From the NCBI GenBank assembly GCA_020637195.1, contig JACJWK010000001.1, forward strand, positions 1 to 64,000: a stretch of 64,000 nt of DNA, in the 5' to 3' direction. Shown piece after piece: positions 16,937-26,929 of the stretch. How positions within the stretch are numbered: position 1 is the stretch's first letter; every line of letters starts with the position of its first letter. The notes under the pieces were generated by a model. It was not told the DNA's origin. It was given only the letters and a program-made list of their open reading frames with translations, and ran no database searches. The position numbers and the translations under genes were made by a program. The stretch is from Microthrixaceae bacterium (GTDB lineage: Bacteria; Actinomycetota; Acidimicrobiia; Acidimicrobiales; DATDAH01).

Positions 16937-19380
16937 GGGTGGCCGACCTCCCCGAGCCCCGCGGCACCTACCGGGTCCAGCTCACCCCCGAGTTCGGGCT
17001 CGACGACGCGACGACCGTCGTCCCCCGGCTCGCCGCGATGGGGATCAGCCACCTCTACCTCTCGCCGATCTTCGAGGCGGTCCCCGGCAGCCGGCACGGC
17101 TACGACGTGACCGACCCGAACCGGGTGCGAGCCGAGCTGGGCGGGGAGGACGCCCTCGCGCGCCTGCGCGCCGCGCTCGACCACCACGGCCTCGGCCTCC
17201 TGTTGGACATCGTCCCGAACCATCAGGCCGCCCACGCCGACAACCCCGCGTGGTGGTCGACGCTGCGCGACGGCCCCGACGGCGACGGCGCCGGGTCGTT
17301 CGACCTGGACTGGACCGGGGGACCGCATCACCCGCCGGGCACCCTGTCGCTCCCGGTCCTCGGCGCGCCGCTGGACGAGGTGGTGGCGACGGGGTCGCTG
17401 GCGCTCGTGGAGGGGCCCGATGGTCCCGAGATCCGCTACCACGAGCACCGGTTCCCCGTGCGTCCCGGGACCGGCGCCGAGGCCGATGCGGGCCCCGACC
17501 TCTCGCCGGCGGCCCTGCGGGAGGTGCTGGACCGCCAGTGGTACCGGCTGGGCCACTGGCGGCTGGCGGACGAGGACCTGTCGTACCGGCGCTTCTTCGA
17601 CGTGACCGACCTCGTCGGCGTCCGGGTCGAGGACCCCGACGTGTTCGACCGCACCCACGCGCTGGTCGTCGAGCTGGTGCGCTCGGGTGTCGTGCAGGGG
17701 CTCCGCATCGATCACGTCGACGGCCTGGCCGATCCCCGGGGGTACCTCGACCGCCTGTCCGAGGTGACCCACGGGGTCTGGGTGGTCGTCGAGAAGATCC
17801 TCGAGCGGGGCGAGCGGCTCCCGCCCGACTGGGCGGCGGACGGGACCTCCGGCTACGAGGGCGGCGCCCTCGTCACCGCGCTGCTCCACGACCCGGCGGG
17901 CGCGGAGGCCCTCGGTGCGCTGTTCGCGTCGCGCGTCGAGCGGTCGTCGTCGTGGGCGTCGGCGGTGTCCACCGCGAAGGCCGACGTCATCGCACGGCTG
18001 TTCCGCGCCGAGCGGGCGCGGCTCGCCCGCCTGGCGCTGGCCGCATGGTCGCCGGGCCCGCTCGGGCGGACCGCGCCGGTCGACGTCGAGGACGCGTTCA
18101 CGGCGCTGCTCGTCGCGTTCGACCGGTATCGCCTCTACGCGCCTCCCCGGGGCGCCCTGTCGGACGCCGACCGCGCGCTCCTTTCCGATGTCGTGGGCCG
18201 GGCCGCCCGCTCGGCGCCGCGGTCCGCACCGCTGCTGCGGGCGATCGAGCGCACCCTTCGCGAGGGATCGGGAGGCGCGGCGGGCCGGGAGCTGCGGACG
18301 CGACTCAACCAGGTCGCAGGGGCGGTGATGGCCAAGGGGGTGGAGGACACCGCGCTGTACCGGTGGGTGGCGCATCCCGGTGCGGGCGACGTCGGTGCCG
18401 CCCCGGTCCCGCTCGGGTGCTCGCTGGCGGAGGCCCACGAGGCGGCGGCCCACCTGGCCGCCTGGCCCCACGGCCTCGTCGCGACCTCCACGCACGACAG
18501 CAAGCGCAGCGAGGACGCCCGCGCCCGACTCGCGCTCCTCGGCGAGGTGGTGGACGAGTGGACCGCCGTCGTCGACGCGGTGGCCGCACGCCTGGGCGCG
18601 GGGCCCGGGGCCCCACCCGACGGCTGGGCGCTGCTCGTGCTGTGCCAGTCCCTCGTCGCGGCGTGGCCGGTCGACGGGAAGCGCCTGTCGGGGTACCTCG
18701 AGAAGGCGGCCCGGGAGGCGAAGCGGCGGACCTCCTGGCGGGCCCCCGACGTCGAGTACGAGACCGGCCTCCGGGCCATGGCGACCGCAGCGGTGGACGA
18801 CGACGAGGTGCGCGGCCTCGTGACGGCGTTCGTGGACCGCCTCGACGTCGCGGCCCGGGAGAACGGCCTGGCGCAGGTCCTGGCGAAGGTCGCGCTGCCG
18901 GGCATCCCCGACGTGTACCGGGGGAACGAGGCCTGGCGGTACGACCTGACCGATCCCGACAATCGTCGACCCGTCGACCACCGGGCGATGGACCGCCTCA
19001 TCGAGACCGCCCGGTCCCGGCGCGACGCGCCATGGCCCGAGCCGCAGCCCGGGTTGGCGAAGGCGTGGCTGCTCGTCCGCGGGCTGGGCGTCCGGCGGGC
19101 GCGAGCCGAGGCCTTCCGCGAGGGGTATGCGCCGCTCCTCGCCCAGGGCGCCGCCGCCGACCACCTGTTCGCCTTCGTCCGCGGCCACGAGGTGGTCGCG
19201 CTCGTGCCCCGGTTCCCCCTCGCCCGCGCCCGGGCCGGCGGCTGGCGGGACACGACCATCGAGCTCCCGCCGGGGCGCTGGCGCGACGCGCTGGCCGGCG
19301 GACCGACCCGGGAGGGGGAGGTGGCCGTCGCGTTGCTGGACGCCTTTCCGCCGTCGGTCTGCGGTCCGTGCGACAGCCCG
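16933..19380 (+). CDS. treY: Maltooligosyl trehalose synthase TreY, stop codon missing
   Basis: GH13 enzyme that converts the reducing-end glucose of a maltodextrin into a trehalosyl unit. Motifs: GTYRVQLTPEFGLDD at the start, VPNHQA near residue 95, nucleophile Asp in GLRIDHVDG near 257, Glu in VVVEKILERGE near 285 and STHDSKRSEDAR near 519. GTG 16933 overlaps the glgX stop. Recognisable TreY ends at VALLDAFPPSV (about 19360), where the family normally stops within a few residues. Here no in-frame stop occurs until 21756, deep in the antisense of treZ, so a frame break near 19360-19400 is likely. The end given is where similarity ends. Confidence 0.88.
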
Positions 19381-19429
19381 GGTCCACGCAGGCGGCCCGC
19401 TGGCGCCGCGCCGCTCGCTCTCGCCCCGC

Positions 19430-21264
19430 CCGCGCCGCGCCTTCCACGGCGGGACCGGCCAGCACCCGAGCGCGCGCCGGAGGTCGGGCGGTGCGGGCGC
19501 CGCTGCCGCCCCGCCGCGGCATCGGGGCGGTGTCGAGCAGCACCGGGCGGTCCCCTGGTCGTCGCGAGGGCCGTCCAGACCGTCGGCGAACGCCGCGAGC
19601 AGGGCGGCGGTCAGGCCGGTCCGGGCGTCCCCGCCACGTCACCACCAGCGAGTGGCCGTCGGCGACCGCGCCCAGCGCGCCCGCAGCGGCGTGGCGGGCG
19701 CCGCTCCGTCGAAGGCCGAGGCGCCGGCCCAGGTCGGGCCGGAGGGCGCCCGACGACGTCTCGCCACGCCGGTGATCCGAGCACGGCGGATCGGAAGGTG
19801 GCGGGTCCTGGGGTCGGCGGGGGCCCCGCCGCGCGGCAGGCGCAGCGGCGAACGCGCACCGCCGGCCGGACGGCGGCGACCCACCGGCCGGGCACCGTGC
19901 GGAGACGGCGATCAGGACCAGGCCTCGGCCCCCGTGCCCCGTCGCCCATGAACAGCAGGGGCACGCTCAGCGGCACCGCAGCAGCGGCGGGAAGCGGCCA
20001 CCTTCGCCTACTCGGGTCGACCTGGTCGGGAGAGGCGGTCGCCGGTCGACCGATTGCCGATCTGGTCGTGGTTGGCGGAGAAGACCCACCCCGCTCGCCG
20101 TCGCCGCGGAGGCGGGCCGAACACGATGGCAGCGGTGAGCGCGTGGCGGCCGTGGTGGGTGAAGCCGCGCCGGTAGGCGGTGGCGAGGTCGTCGGCGCGG
20201 TAGTCGGCGTAGTAGCCGAGGTCCTCCCCGGTCAGGGCGACGTGCAGCGCGTGGTGGAAGTCGTCGTTCCACTGCCCGTCGAGACCCCAGCCCCCGTCGT
20301 CGGCGGAACGGGTGATGCGGGGGTCGTCGCTGGCGGACTCGGCGACCACGACGACCGGCGCGCGGCCGGGCCCGGGGCGGTGCAGGTGGTCGGTCAGCTC
20401 CTCGACGAAGGGGTACGCGCTGCCGTCCACGATCGCGTGGACCGCATCGAGCCGGAACGCGTCGACGTGGGCGTGGGCGGCGAAGAAGCCGGCGCTCCCG
20501 ATGAAGAACGCCCGCACCTCGTCGCTGCCCGGGCCGTCGAAGTTGAGCGCGTCGCCCCACGGCGTGCGGTACCGGTCCGTGAAGTACGGCCCGTACCGCC
20601 CGAGCACGTTGCCCTCCGGGCCGAGGTGGTTGTGCACGACGTCGAGGCAGACGGCGAGGCCGTGCGCGTGGGCGGCGTCGACGAGGCGGCGCAGCCCGTC
20701 GAGGCCGCCGTAGGACTCCTGGACCGCGTAGGGGAACACGCCGTCGTAGCCCCAGTTCCGTGCTCCCGGGAAGGCCGCGACGGGCAGGAGCTCGACCGTG
20801 GTGACCCCGAGGTCGGCGAGGGCGCCGAGGTGGTCGACCACCGCGTCGAACGTGCCGGCGGCGGTGAAGGTGCCGACGTGCAGCTCGTAGAAGACCGATT
20901 CGGCGAATCGGGTGGGCACGAAGGCGTGGTCGGTCCACGCGAAGTCGGGCTCGACGACCGCCGACGGGCCGTGGACGCCGTCGGGCTGGGAGCGCGACGC
21001 GGGGTCGGGGAGCGGCTCGCCGCCGTCGAGCCGGAACCGGTAGCGAGTGCCGGGGCCCGCCGCGTCCGCGTGGGTGAGCCAGTGGCCGGGCGCGTCGGGG
21101 TCCGGACCGAGGGGCACCTCGTCGGTCGCGCCGCCGGGCGCCTCGAGCAGGGCCTCGACCCGACGGGCCGAGGGGGCCCACACCCGGAAGCGGACACCGT
21201 CGCCGGTGGCCCAGGCCCCGAGGAGGGGCGCGGGTGGGGTCACAGGGGTGGGAGCCGCCGACAC
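19430..21264 (-). pseudogene. treZ: Maltooligosyl trehalose trehalohydrolase TreZ, 3' third frameshifted
   Basis: TreZ releases trehalose from the TreY product. The first 410 codons are intact and carry DAFRLDAVHAI (nucleophile) near residue 265, VVVAES (acid) near 305 and ANHDQIGNR near 400. The frame then stops at 20008. The rest of the protein is still there in pieces in all three frames: VPLLFMGD near 19950, PATFRSAVL near 19790, DGHSLVVTWRG near 19660 and PPDLRRAL with VPPWKA near 19440-19500. At least three or four indels are needed. Total length would be about 600 codons, normal for TreZ. Either a decaying gene or a poorly resolved stretch of assembly. Confidence 0.8.
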
Positions 21265-21312
21265 GACGGAGCGCCTACCCGGAACCGGGCCGGGCCCGAA
21301 CCGTCCGACGGG

Positions 21313-21585
21313 TCAGGCGGGCTGGCCGTGCAGGTCGGTGCCGGGTACCTGCCCGGTGCGCACCCACTCACGCGCGAGGGCGGCCTTCACCTGCACGAGC
21401 CGGCGGACGTCGCGGGCGTCCACGTCGTAGCGGTCGCGCCGGTAGCTGGCGGTCGAGCCGGCGGTCCAGAGCTCGGCGCGGTGGGCCTCGAGGGCGAGGT
21501 AGGCGTCACGGAGCTCGTCCTCGGTGGGCCGGTCCTCGAGCCACTCGAGGAAGGACTGGTCGTTCCAGTCGGGGTGGAAGGTCAT
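21313..21585 (-). CDS. Small conserved-looking hypothetical protein
   Basis: 90 residues, charged, with many aromatic and acidic residues (opening TFHPDWNDQSFLEWLEDRP) and no signal or membrane segment; probably a helical cytosolic protein. A GGAG sequence precedes the ATG by 7 nt. No family recognised. It shares strand with treZ, 48 bp away, and could be co-transcribed with it. Confidence 0.6.
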   Translation of the reverse strand: MTFHPDWNDQSFLEWLEDRPTEDELRDAYLALEAHRAELWTAGSTASYRRDRYDVDARDVRRLVQVKAALAREWVRTGQVPGTDLHGQPA

Positions 21586-21725
21586 CGTCGTCTCCGTCTG
21601 ACCGTGTGGGTTCTCTTCTCGTCGGGGACGACCGTAGCGACCCGAAGCGGCGATGCCCCGTATGTTCGGGGGCGACGGGGTGAATTCCTGGTGCCCTCGG
21701 CCCGGGGGCCCGCGTCGTCGGGCGC

Positions 21726-21731
21726 GAGACT
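21726..21731 (+). promoter_or_regulatory. -10-like GAGACT before the acyltransferase gene
   Basis: GAGACT is followed by 6 nt and ATG 21738. There is no Shine-Dalgarno between them, so the transcript is probably leaderless. Confidence 0.5.
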
Positions 21732-21737
21732 CGGCCC

Positions 21738-22754
21738 ATGGCCCGCCGCGTGGTGACCGTCCCGGCGCTCTTCGTGGCCACCGCGGCGCTGCTGGTGCTG
21801 TCGCCGGTGCTGGCCCTCGTCGCCGGCGCCCTGGACCTCGCCCGGCGGGCCCGCGGCGCGCCCACCGTGCGGCTGCTCGCGTTCGCGTCGGCGTACCTCG
21901 CGTACGAGTCGGCCGGCGTGCTGGCGGCGGCCTGGTTGTGGGTCACCCGCCCGTGGCACCCGGGCCGCTGGCACGAGCGGAACCACCGGCTCCAGCGTTG
22001 GTGGACCGCCGGCCTCGTGCGGGCGGCGGGTCCCGTGCTCGGCCTGCGCCTCGAGGTCGAACAGCAGGGCCCCCCGTCCCCGGGGCCGCTGGTGGTGGCC
22101 AGCCGGCACGTCAGCGTCGTGGACTCCCTCCTGCCCGCGCACCTGCTGGGGGTCCAGGCGGGCATGCGACTGCGCTACGTCCTCACGAGCGGCCTCCAGC
22201 TCGACCCGTGCCTCGACATCGTCGGCCACCGGCTGCCCAACCACTTCCTCGACCGCCGGAGCACGGACCGCGACCGCGAACGGGCGGCACTCGAGCACCT
22301 CGCCACGGGGCTCGGTCCCGGCGAGGCGGTGGTCATCTTCCCCGAGGGCGGGCTCTTCTCGCCCGCACGGCGCGACCGCGCCGTCGCCCGCCTGGCCGAG
22401 CGCGGATCGCCCCGCCTGGCGACGGCCCGGTCGCTGCGCAACGTCCTGCCCCCTCGCCCGGCGGGCACGCTGGCCCTGCTGCGCGCCGCGCCCGACGCGG
22501 ACGTGGCCGTCGTGGCCCACCGCGGCTTCGAGCCGCTCGCATCCCTGCGCCGGCTGTGGCGGGCCCTGCCGCTGACCGAGCCCGTGCGCCTGCGCGTGGT
22601 GCACCACCCGAGGGCGACGGTCCCCGACGACGACGACGGGCGGGTGCGGTGGCTGGACGACCAGTGGACCGCGATGGACCGGTGGCTCTCGGGCGGGTCG
22701 CCCGCCGGGCTAGCGTTCGTGCGGCCAGGAGGCGACGCCGAACAGGGAGGGTGA
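21738..22754 (+). CDS. PlsC-type 1-acylglycerol-3-phosphate acyltransferase
   Basis: 338 residues, with two hydrophobic N-terminal segments (residues about 5-30 and 45-65) that likely anchor it to the membrane. The acyltransferase block has the catalytic HxxxxD in RHVSVVD near residue 123 and the FPEGG motif near residue 200. Predicted to acylate lysophosphatidic acid or a similar lipid acceptor. The C-terminal extension (about 100 residues) is ordinary for actinobacterial homologues. It is followed after three bases by a universal stress protein gene. Confidence 0.85.
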   Translation: MARRVVTVPALFVATAALLVLSPVLALVAGALDLARRARGAPTVRLLAFASAYLAYESAGVLAAAWLWVTRPWHPGRWHERNHRLQRWWTAGLVRAAGPVLGLRLEVEQQGPPSPGPLVVASRHVSVVDSLLPAHLLGVQAGMRLRYVLTSGLQLDPCLDIVGHRLPNHFLDRRSTDRDRERAALEHLATGLGPGEAVVIFPEGGLFSPARRDRAVARLAERGSPRLATARSLRNVLPPRPAGTLALLRAAPDADVAVVAHRGFEPLASLRRLWRALPLTEPVRLRVVHHPRATVPDDDDGRVRWLDDQWTAMDRWLSGGSPAGLAFVRPGGDAEQGG

Positions 22755-22757
22755 GCC

Positions 22758-23186
22758 GTGGACGGACCGGTGATCGTGGGGACCGACGGCTCGGCGCGGG
22801 CGTTGCAGGCGGTGGACGCCGCGGTCGAGGTGGCGTGCGCCTTCGACCTCGACCTGGTGATCGTCGAGGCCTACCGGCCGACGACCGACCTCCCGAAGGG
22901 CCTGCCGGCCGAGCTCGCCGACGTCGTCACCCCGATGAGCGGGATCGAGCACAGCCTCGACGACGCCCTGACCCGGGCGCAGGAGGCCGGCGCCCGCGCC
23001 ACCGCCCGATCGGTGCCCGGCGATCCCGCCGACGTGCTGCTCGCGGTCGCCGAGGAGCTCGATGCCGGGCTGTTGGTGGTCGGCAACAAGGGGGTCGGCT
23101 CCCTGAAGCGGTTCGTGGTGGGCAGCGTGCCCTCCAAGGTCATCCACCACGCGAGCTGCTCGACCTACATCGTCCACACCCGCTGA
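22758..23186 (+). CDS. Universal stress protein (UspA family)
   Basis: 142 residues, single Usp domain. It opens PVIVGTDGSARALQAV and carries the ATP-binding signature VGNKGVGSLKRFVVGSVPSK near residues 110-130, so it should be an ATP-binding type. A GGGAGGG Shine-Dalgarno lies in the end of the upstream acyltransferase gene, three bases away, so the genes form a pair. It precedes the hyp operon by 49 bp; Usp proteins often respond to hypoxia, which would suit a hydrogenase context, but that link is inference. Confidence 0.9.
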   Translation: MDGPVIVGTDGSARALQAVDAAVEVACAFDLDLVIVEAYRPTTDLPKGLPAELADVVTPMSGIEHSLDDALTRAQEAGARATARSVPGDPADVLLAVAEELDAGLLVVGNKGVGSLKRFVVGSVPSKVIHHASCSTYIVHTR

Positions 23187-23222
23187 GCGCCGGCCGGCCG
23201 GAAGCGCCCCCGCGCCGCGCGC

Positions 23223-23228
23223 GAGACT
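23223..23228 (+). promoter_or_regulatory. -10-like GAGACT before hypE
   Basis: GAGACT is followed by 7 nt and the GTG start of hypE at 23236, with no Shine-Dalgarno. It would drive the whole hypEFCDAB string. Confidence 0.5.
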
Positions 23229-23235
23229 CACGCCG

Positions 23236-24321
23236 GTGAGCGCCGGCGACGAGCAGGCGCGGGCCCTGGCCCGCATCGAGGCCTTCCGCGACCGGGTACC
23301 GAGGTTCGACGACGCGGTCGTGACCCTGGCCCACGGGGCGGGTGGCAAGGCCACCGCCGCCCTCGTCGAGGACGTGTTCGTGTCCCGGCTCGGGCGAGGG
23401 CCCGAGGGCGACCCGCTCGCGGATGCCGCGGTCCTCGATCCGTCCGGCGACGAGCGCCTCGCCTTCACCACCGACGCGTTCGTGGTCACGCCGCGACGCT
23501 TCCCCGGCGGCTCGGTCGGCCACCTCGCCGTGCACGGCACCGTCAACGACCTGGCCATGGTCGGCGCTCGCCCGGAGGCGCTGTCGTTGGCCGTCGTCCT
23601 CGAGGAGGGGTTCGCGGTGGCCGAGCTGCGCGACCTCGTGGACGACATCGCCGCGGCGGCCGACGTCGCCGGGGTCCGCGTCGTCACGGGCGACACCAAG
23701 GTGGTGGGCCGGGGAGCGGTCGACGGCGTGTGCCTCGTGACCGCCGGAATCGGTCGCATCCCGGCCGGCCGGGACCTCGCGGCCCGGCACGTGCGGCCCG
23801 GCGACCGCCTGCTGGTGTCGGGGACGTTGGGCGACCACGGCATGGCCGTGATGCTGGCGCGGGGCGAGCTGGCGCTCGAGGCCGACATCTCGTCGGACAC
23901 CGCGCCGCTCGCCCCGCTCGTGGAGGAGCTGCTCCGGGCGGCACCCGGGCTGCGGTGGCTGCGCGACGCCACCCGCGGTGGCGTCGCGACCGTGGTGAAC
24001 GAGCTGGCCGACGCCGCCGGCGTCGCGGTCGTGCTCGACGAGGTCGCGCTCCCGGTCCGACCCGCGGTCGCGGGCGCGTGCGACCTCCTCGGGATCGACC
24101 CCCTCTACGTGGCGAACGAGGGCAAGCTGCTCGCCGTCGTCCCCGCCGACGAGGCCGAGGCGGCCCTGCACACGGCCCGCACCCACCCGCTGGGCGCCGA
24201 CGCCGCCCTCATCGGCGAGGTGCGTGAGTCGCCGGCGGGCGTGGTCGCCCTCGCGACGTCGTTCGGCTCGACCCGCATCGTCGACGTCCTGGTGGGTGAC
24301 CCACTCCCGAGGATCTGTTGA
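23236..24321 (+). CDS. hypE: Hydrogenase maturation protein HypE
   Basis: HypE dehydrates the carbamoyl group that HypF places on its C-terminal cysteine, making the thiocyanate that becomes cyanide on iron. 361 residues with the ATP-binding AIRS fold (LAHGAGGKATAALVEDVF, RDATRGGVATVVNE) and the required terminal cysteine in the motif PRIC. First gene of a complete hypE-F-C-D-A-B cluster; its stop overlaps the TTG start of hypF. Nothing essential is missing. Confidence 0.97.
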   Translation: MSAGDEQARALARIEAFRDRVPRFDDAVVTLAHGAGGKATAALVEDVFVSRLGRGPEGDPLADAAVLDPSGDERLAFTTDAFVVTPRRFPGGSVGHLAVHGTVNDLAMVGARPEALSLAVVLEEGFAVAELRDLVDDIAAAADVAGVRVVTGDTKVVGRGAVDGVCLVTAGIGRIPAGRDLAARHVRPGDRLLVSGTLGDHGMAVMLARGELALEADISSDTAPLAPLVEELLRAAPGLRWLRDATRGGVATVVNELADAAGVAVVLDEVALPVRPAVAGACDLLGIDPLYVANEGKLLAVVPADEAEAALHTARTHPLGADAALIGEVRESPAGVVALATSFGSTRIVDVLVGDPLPRIC

Positions 24322-26678
24322 CCTCGTCGCCCGAGGAGCGTCGCCGGATCCGGGTGACCGGCGTCGTCCAGGGCGTCGGCTTCCGACCCTTCGTGCACCG
24401 CCAGGCCGGCGCCCTCGGACTGGCGGGCTGGGTGGCCAACGACGAGCACGGTGTGGTGGTGGAGGCCCAGGGCCCGCCCGCGGTGCTCGACGAGCTCGAG
24501 CGCCGGCTGCGCGCCGAAGCGCCGGCCCGGGCGGCCGTCACCGGTGTGTCCAGCGTCGGCGTGGACCGGGTGAGCGGGACCGACGCGTTCACGATCCGGG
24601 CGTCGTCGCACGACGACGACGACGCCGCCGGTGCGGTGGTGGTGGGCGCCGACCTCGCCGTCTGTCGGGCGTGCCTCGCGGAGGTCGACGACCCCCGCGA
24701 CCGTCGATCCGGCTACCCGTTCACCAACTGCACGGAGTGCGGGCCGCGCTTCACCATCGTGCGGGCCGCGCCGTACGACCGGGCCACCACCACGATGGCG
24801 GGCTTCACGATGTGCCCCGCCTGTCGCCGCGAGTACGAGGACCCGGCCGACCGCCGGTTCCACGCCCAGCCCAACGCCTGCCCCGAGTGCGGCCCCCGCC
24901 TCGCGTACGAGTCGCCCCCGGGCCGCGTCGAGCACGGGGGCCCCGCGGCGCTCGAGGCCGCCGGCGCAGCGCTGCGCGCCGGCGCGGTGCTGGGCGTCAA
25001 GGGCATCGGCGGCTACCACCTGGCGGTCGACGCCGGCGACGCCGAGGCGGTGGCCCGCCTCCGGTCCCGCAAGCGACGCGACGACAAGCCCTTCGCCGTC
25101 GTGGTCGCCGACGTGGAGGCGGCCCGGTCCCTGGTGGAGCTCGACGACGAGGCGGCCGCGGCCCTGGTGGGACCGGCCGCGCCCATCGTCGTGGCCCCCC
25201 GCCGGCCCGACGCGGCCGTCGCCCCCGGGGTGGCCCCCGGCCTGCCCGAGCTCGGGGTGCTGCTCGCCTACACGCCGCTGCACCACCTGCTGCTCGCCGC
25301 GGTGGGCCGGCCGCTCGTGCTCACCAGCGCCAACGTCACCGACGAGCCCATCGTCCACCGCGACGACGACGCGCGGGAGCGCCTCGCGTCGCTCGTCGAC
25401 GGCCTGGTGACCCACGACCGGCCGATCCACGTCGCCTGCGAGGACTCCGTCGTGCGGGCGGCGCCCTGGGGCCTCCAGGTGCTGCGCCGCGGCCGCGGGC
25501 TCGCCCCCGAGCCCCGATCGCTCGGCGCGGCCGCGACCGCGACGGCCGCCGCGCCGCCGCTGCTCGCGGTCGGCGCCGAGCTCAAGAGCACGGTCTCGCT
25601 CGCCTCGGCGGGCCGTGTCGTCACGAGCCCTCACCTCGGCGACCTCGAGCACCTCGCCGCCCACCGGGCCTTCACGGTCGCCGTCGATCACCTGTGCGAG
25701 CTCTTCCGGGTGACGCCTGGTCTCGTCGCCCACGACGCCCATCCCGAGTACCTCAGCACCAAGTGGGCGCTCGACTCGGGCCTGGCGACCATCGCCGTGC
25801 AGCACCACCACGCGCACGTCGTCTCGTGCCTCGTGGACCACGACCGGCCCGGCCCGGTGCTCGGGGTGGCCTTCGACGGGCTCGGGTACGGCGACGACGG
25901 CGACCTGTGGGGCGGCGAGCTGCTCGTGGCCGACCGCCACCGGGCCCGTCGGGTCGCCCACCTCCTGCCGGTGCCGCTGGCGGGTGGGTCCGCCGCGATC
26001 CGCGAGCCGTGGCGGATGGCGGTGTCCTGGGTGTCGGTCGCCCTCGAGCCCCACACCGCGCGCTCGGTGGCGAGTGCCCTCGATCCGAGGGGAGCGGACC
26101 TGCTCGCGCTCTGCGGAGGACCCGATCGTCCGGCGCCCCCGTCGTTCCCGCGGACGACGAGCGTGGGGCGCCTGCTCGACGCCGTCGCCGCGCTGCTGGG
26201 CGTGCGGGCCGTGGTCCGCTACGAGGGCCAGGCCGCGATCGAGCTCGAGGCGGCCGCCCGCCGGGTGCCGCGCTCGTCGGCCCCCGCGTACCCGGTCGAG
26301 TGGCACCGGTCGCCCGGCGGGCCGGTCGTCCTCGACCCCCGGCCGCTGGTGGCCGCGGTGGTCGCCGAGCGCGCCGCAGGGGTGCCCGTGCCCATGATCG
26401 CCGCGGGCGTGCACGAGGGCCTCGGGCGGGCCGCGGCCGAGCGGGCCGTCGCGCTGGCCCGAGCGGAGGGGCTCGCCGAGGTGGTCCTGACGGGAGGCGT
26501 CTTCCAGAACGTGCGGCTCACCGAGGTGGTCGCCGCGGGGGTGGAGGCCGCGGGGTTGACCGTGCTGCGCCACCGCACCGTCCCGCCCAACGACGGCGGG
26601 ATCAGCGTCGGCCAGGCCGCCGTGGCCGTGGCCCGGGCGCAGCCGGTACCGTCGGGTCCGCATCGTCCCACGAGGTGA
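24318..26678 (+). CDS. hypF: Carbamoyltransferase HypF
   Basis: 786 residues, with domains in the standard order. These are an acylphosphatase domain (VVQGVGFRPFVHRQA, residues about 10-100), two zinc-binding CxxC pairs (CRACLAE, NCTECGPRF, CPACRREY, CPECGP; about 115-195), a YrdC domain (KGIGGYHLAVDA, KRRDDKPFA) and a Kae1-like domain with the metal ligands in HHHAHVVSC. It makes carbamoyl-adenylate from carbamoyl phosphate and loads HypE. The TTG start overlaps the hypE stop by 4 nt; with no leader of its own it depends on coupling. Confidence 0.97.
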   Translation: MTSSPEERRRIRVTGVVQGVGFRPFVHRQAGALGLAGWVANDEHGVVVEAQGPPAVLDELERRLRAEAPARAAVTGVSSVGVDRVSGTDAFTIRASSHDDDDAAGAVVVGADLAVCRACLAEVDDPRDRRSGYPFTNCTECGPRFTIVRAAPYDRATTTMAGFTMCPACRREYEDPADRRFHAQPNACPECGPRLAYESPPGRVEHGGPAALEAAGAALRAGAVLGVKGIGGYHLAVDAGDAEAVARLRSRKRRDDKPFAVVVADVEAARSLVELDDEAAAALVGPAAPIVVAPRRPDAAVAPGVAPGLPELGVLLAYTPLHHLLLAAVGRPLVLTSANVTDEPIVHRDDDARERLASLVDGLVTHDRPIHVACEDSVVRAAPWGLQVLRRGRGLAPEPRSLGAAATATAAAPPLLAVGAELKSTVSLASAGRVVTSPHLGDLEHLAAHRAFTVAVDHLCELFRVTPGLVAHDAHPEYLSTKWALDSGLATIAVQHHHAHVVSCLVDHDRPGPVLGVAFDGLGYGDDGDLWGGELLVADRHRARRVAHLLPVPLAGGSAAIREPWRMAVSWVSVALEPHTARSVASALDPRGADLLALCGGPDRPAPPSFPRTTSVGRLLDAVAALLGVRAVVRYEGQAAIELEAAARRVPRSSAPAYPVEWHRSPGGPVVLDPRPLVAAVVAERAAGVPVPMIAAGVHEGLGRAAAERAVALARAEGLAEVVLTGGVFQNVRLTEVVAAGVEAAGLTVLRHRTVPPNDGGISVGQAAVAVARAQPVPSGPHRPTR

Positions 26679-26685
26679 TCACGCA

Positions 26686-26919
26686 ATGTGTCTCGGTGTG
26701 CCGGGTCAGATCGTCGAGCGAGCGGCAGGGGCCGACGTCGCCGTGGTCGACGTCTCGGGCGTCCGCCGGTCGGTCGACGTGACCCTGCTGGCCGACGGGC
26801 CGGTGGCGGTCGGCGACTGGGTGCTCGTCCACGTCGGCTTCGCGCTCTCCCGGATCGACGAGGAGGGCGCCACCCGCGAGGCCGAGCGTCGGGTCGCGCT
26901 CGGCGAGGACCCGCCGTGA
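26686..26919 (+). CDS. hypC: Hydrogenase assembly chaperone HypC
   Basis: 77 residues with the diagnostic MCLGVPGQIV N-terminus, whose Cys2 binds the Fe(CN)2CO unit together with HypD and hands it to the large subunit. Eight bases after hypF. A more divergent second HypC is encoded in the hydrogenase operon at 53549. Confidence 0.95.
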   Translation: MCLGVPGQIVERAAGADVAVVDVSGVRRSVDVTLLADGPVAVGDWVLVHVGFALSRIDEEGATREAERRVALGEDPP

Positions 26920-26929
26920 GCGTCGGCCC

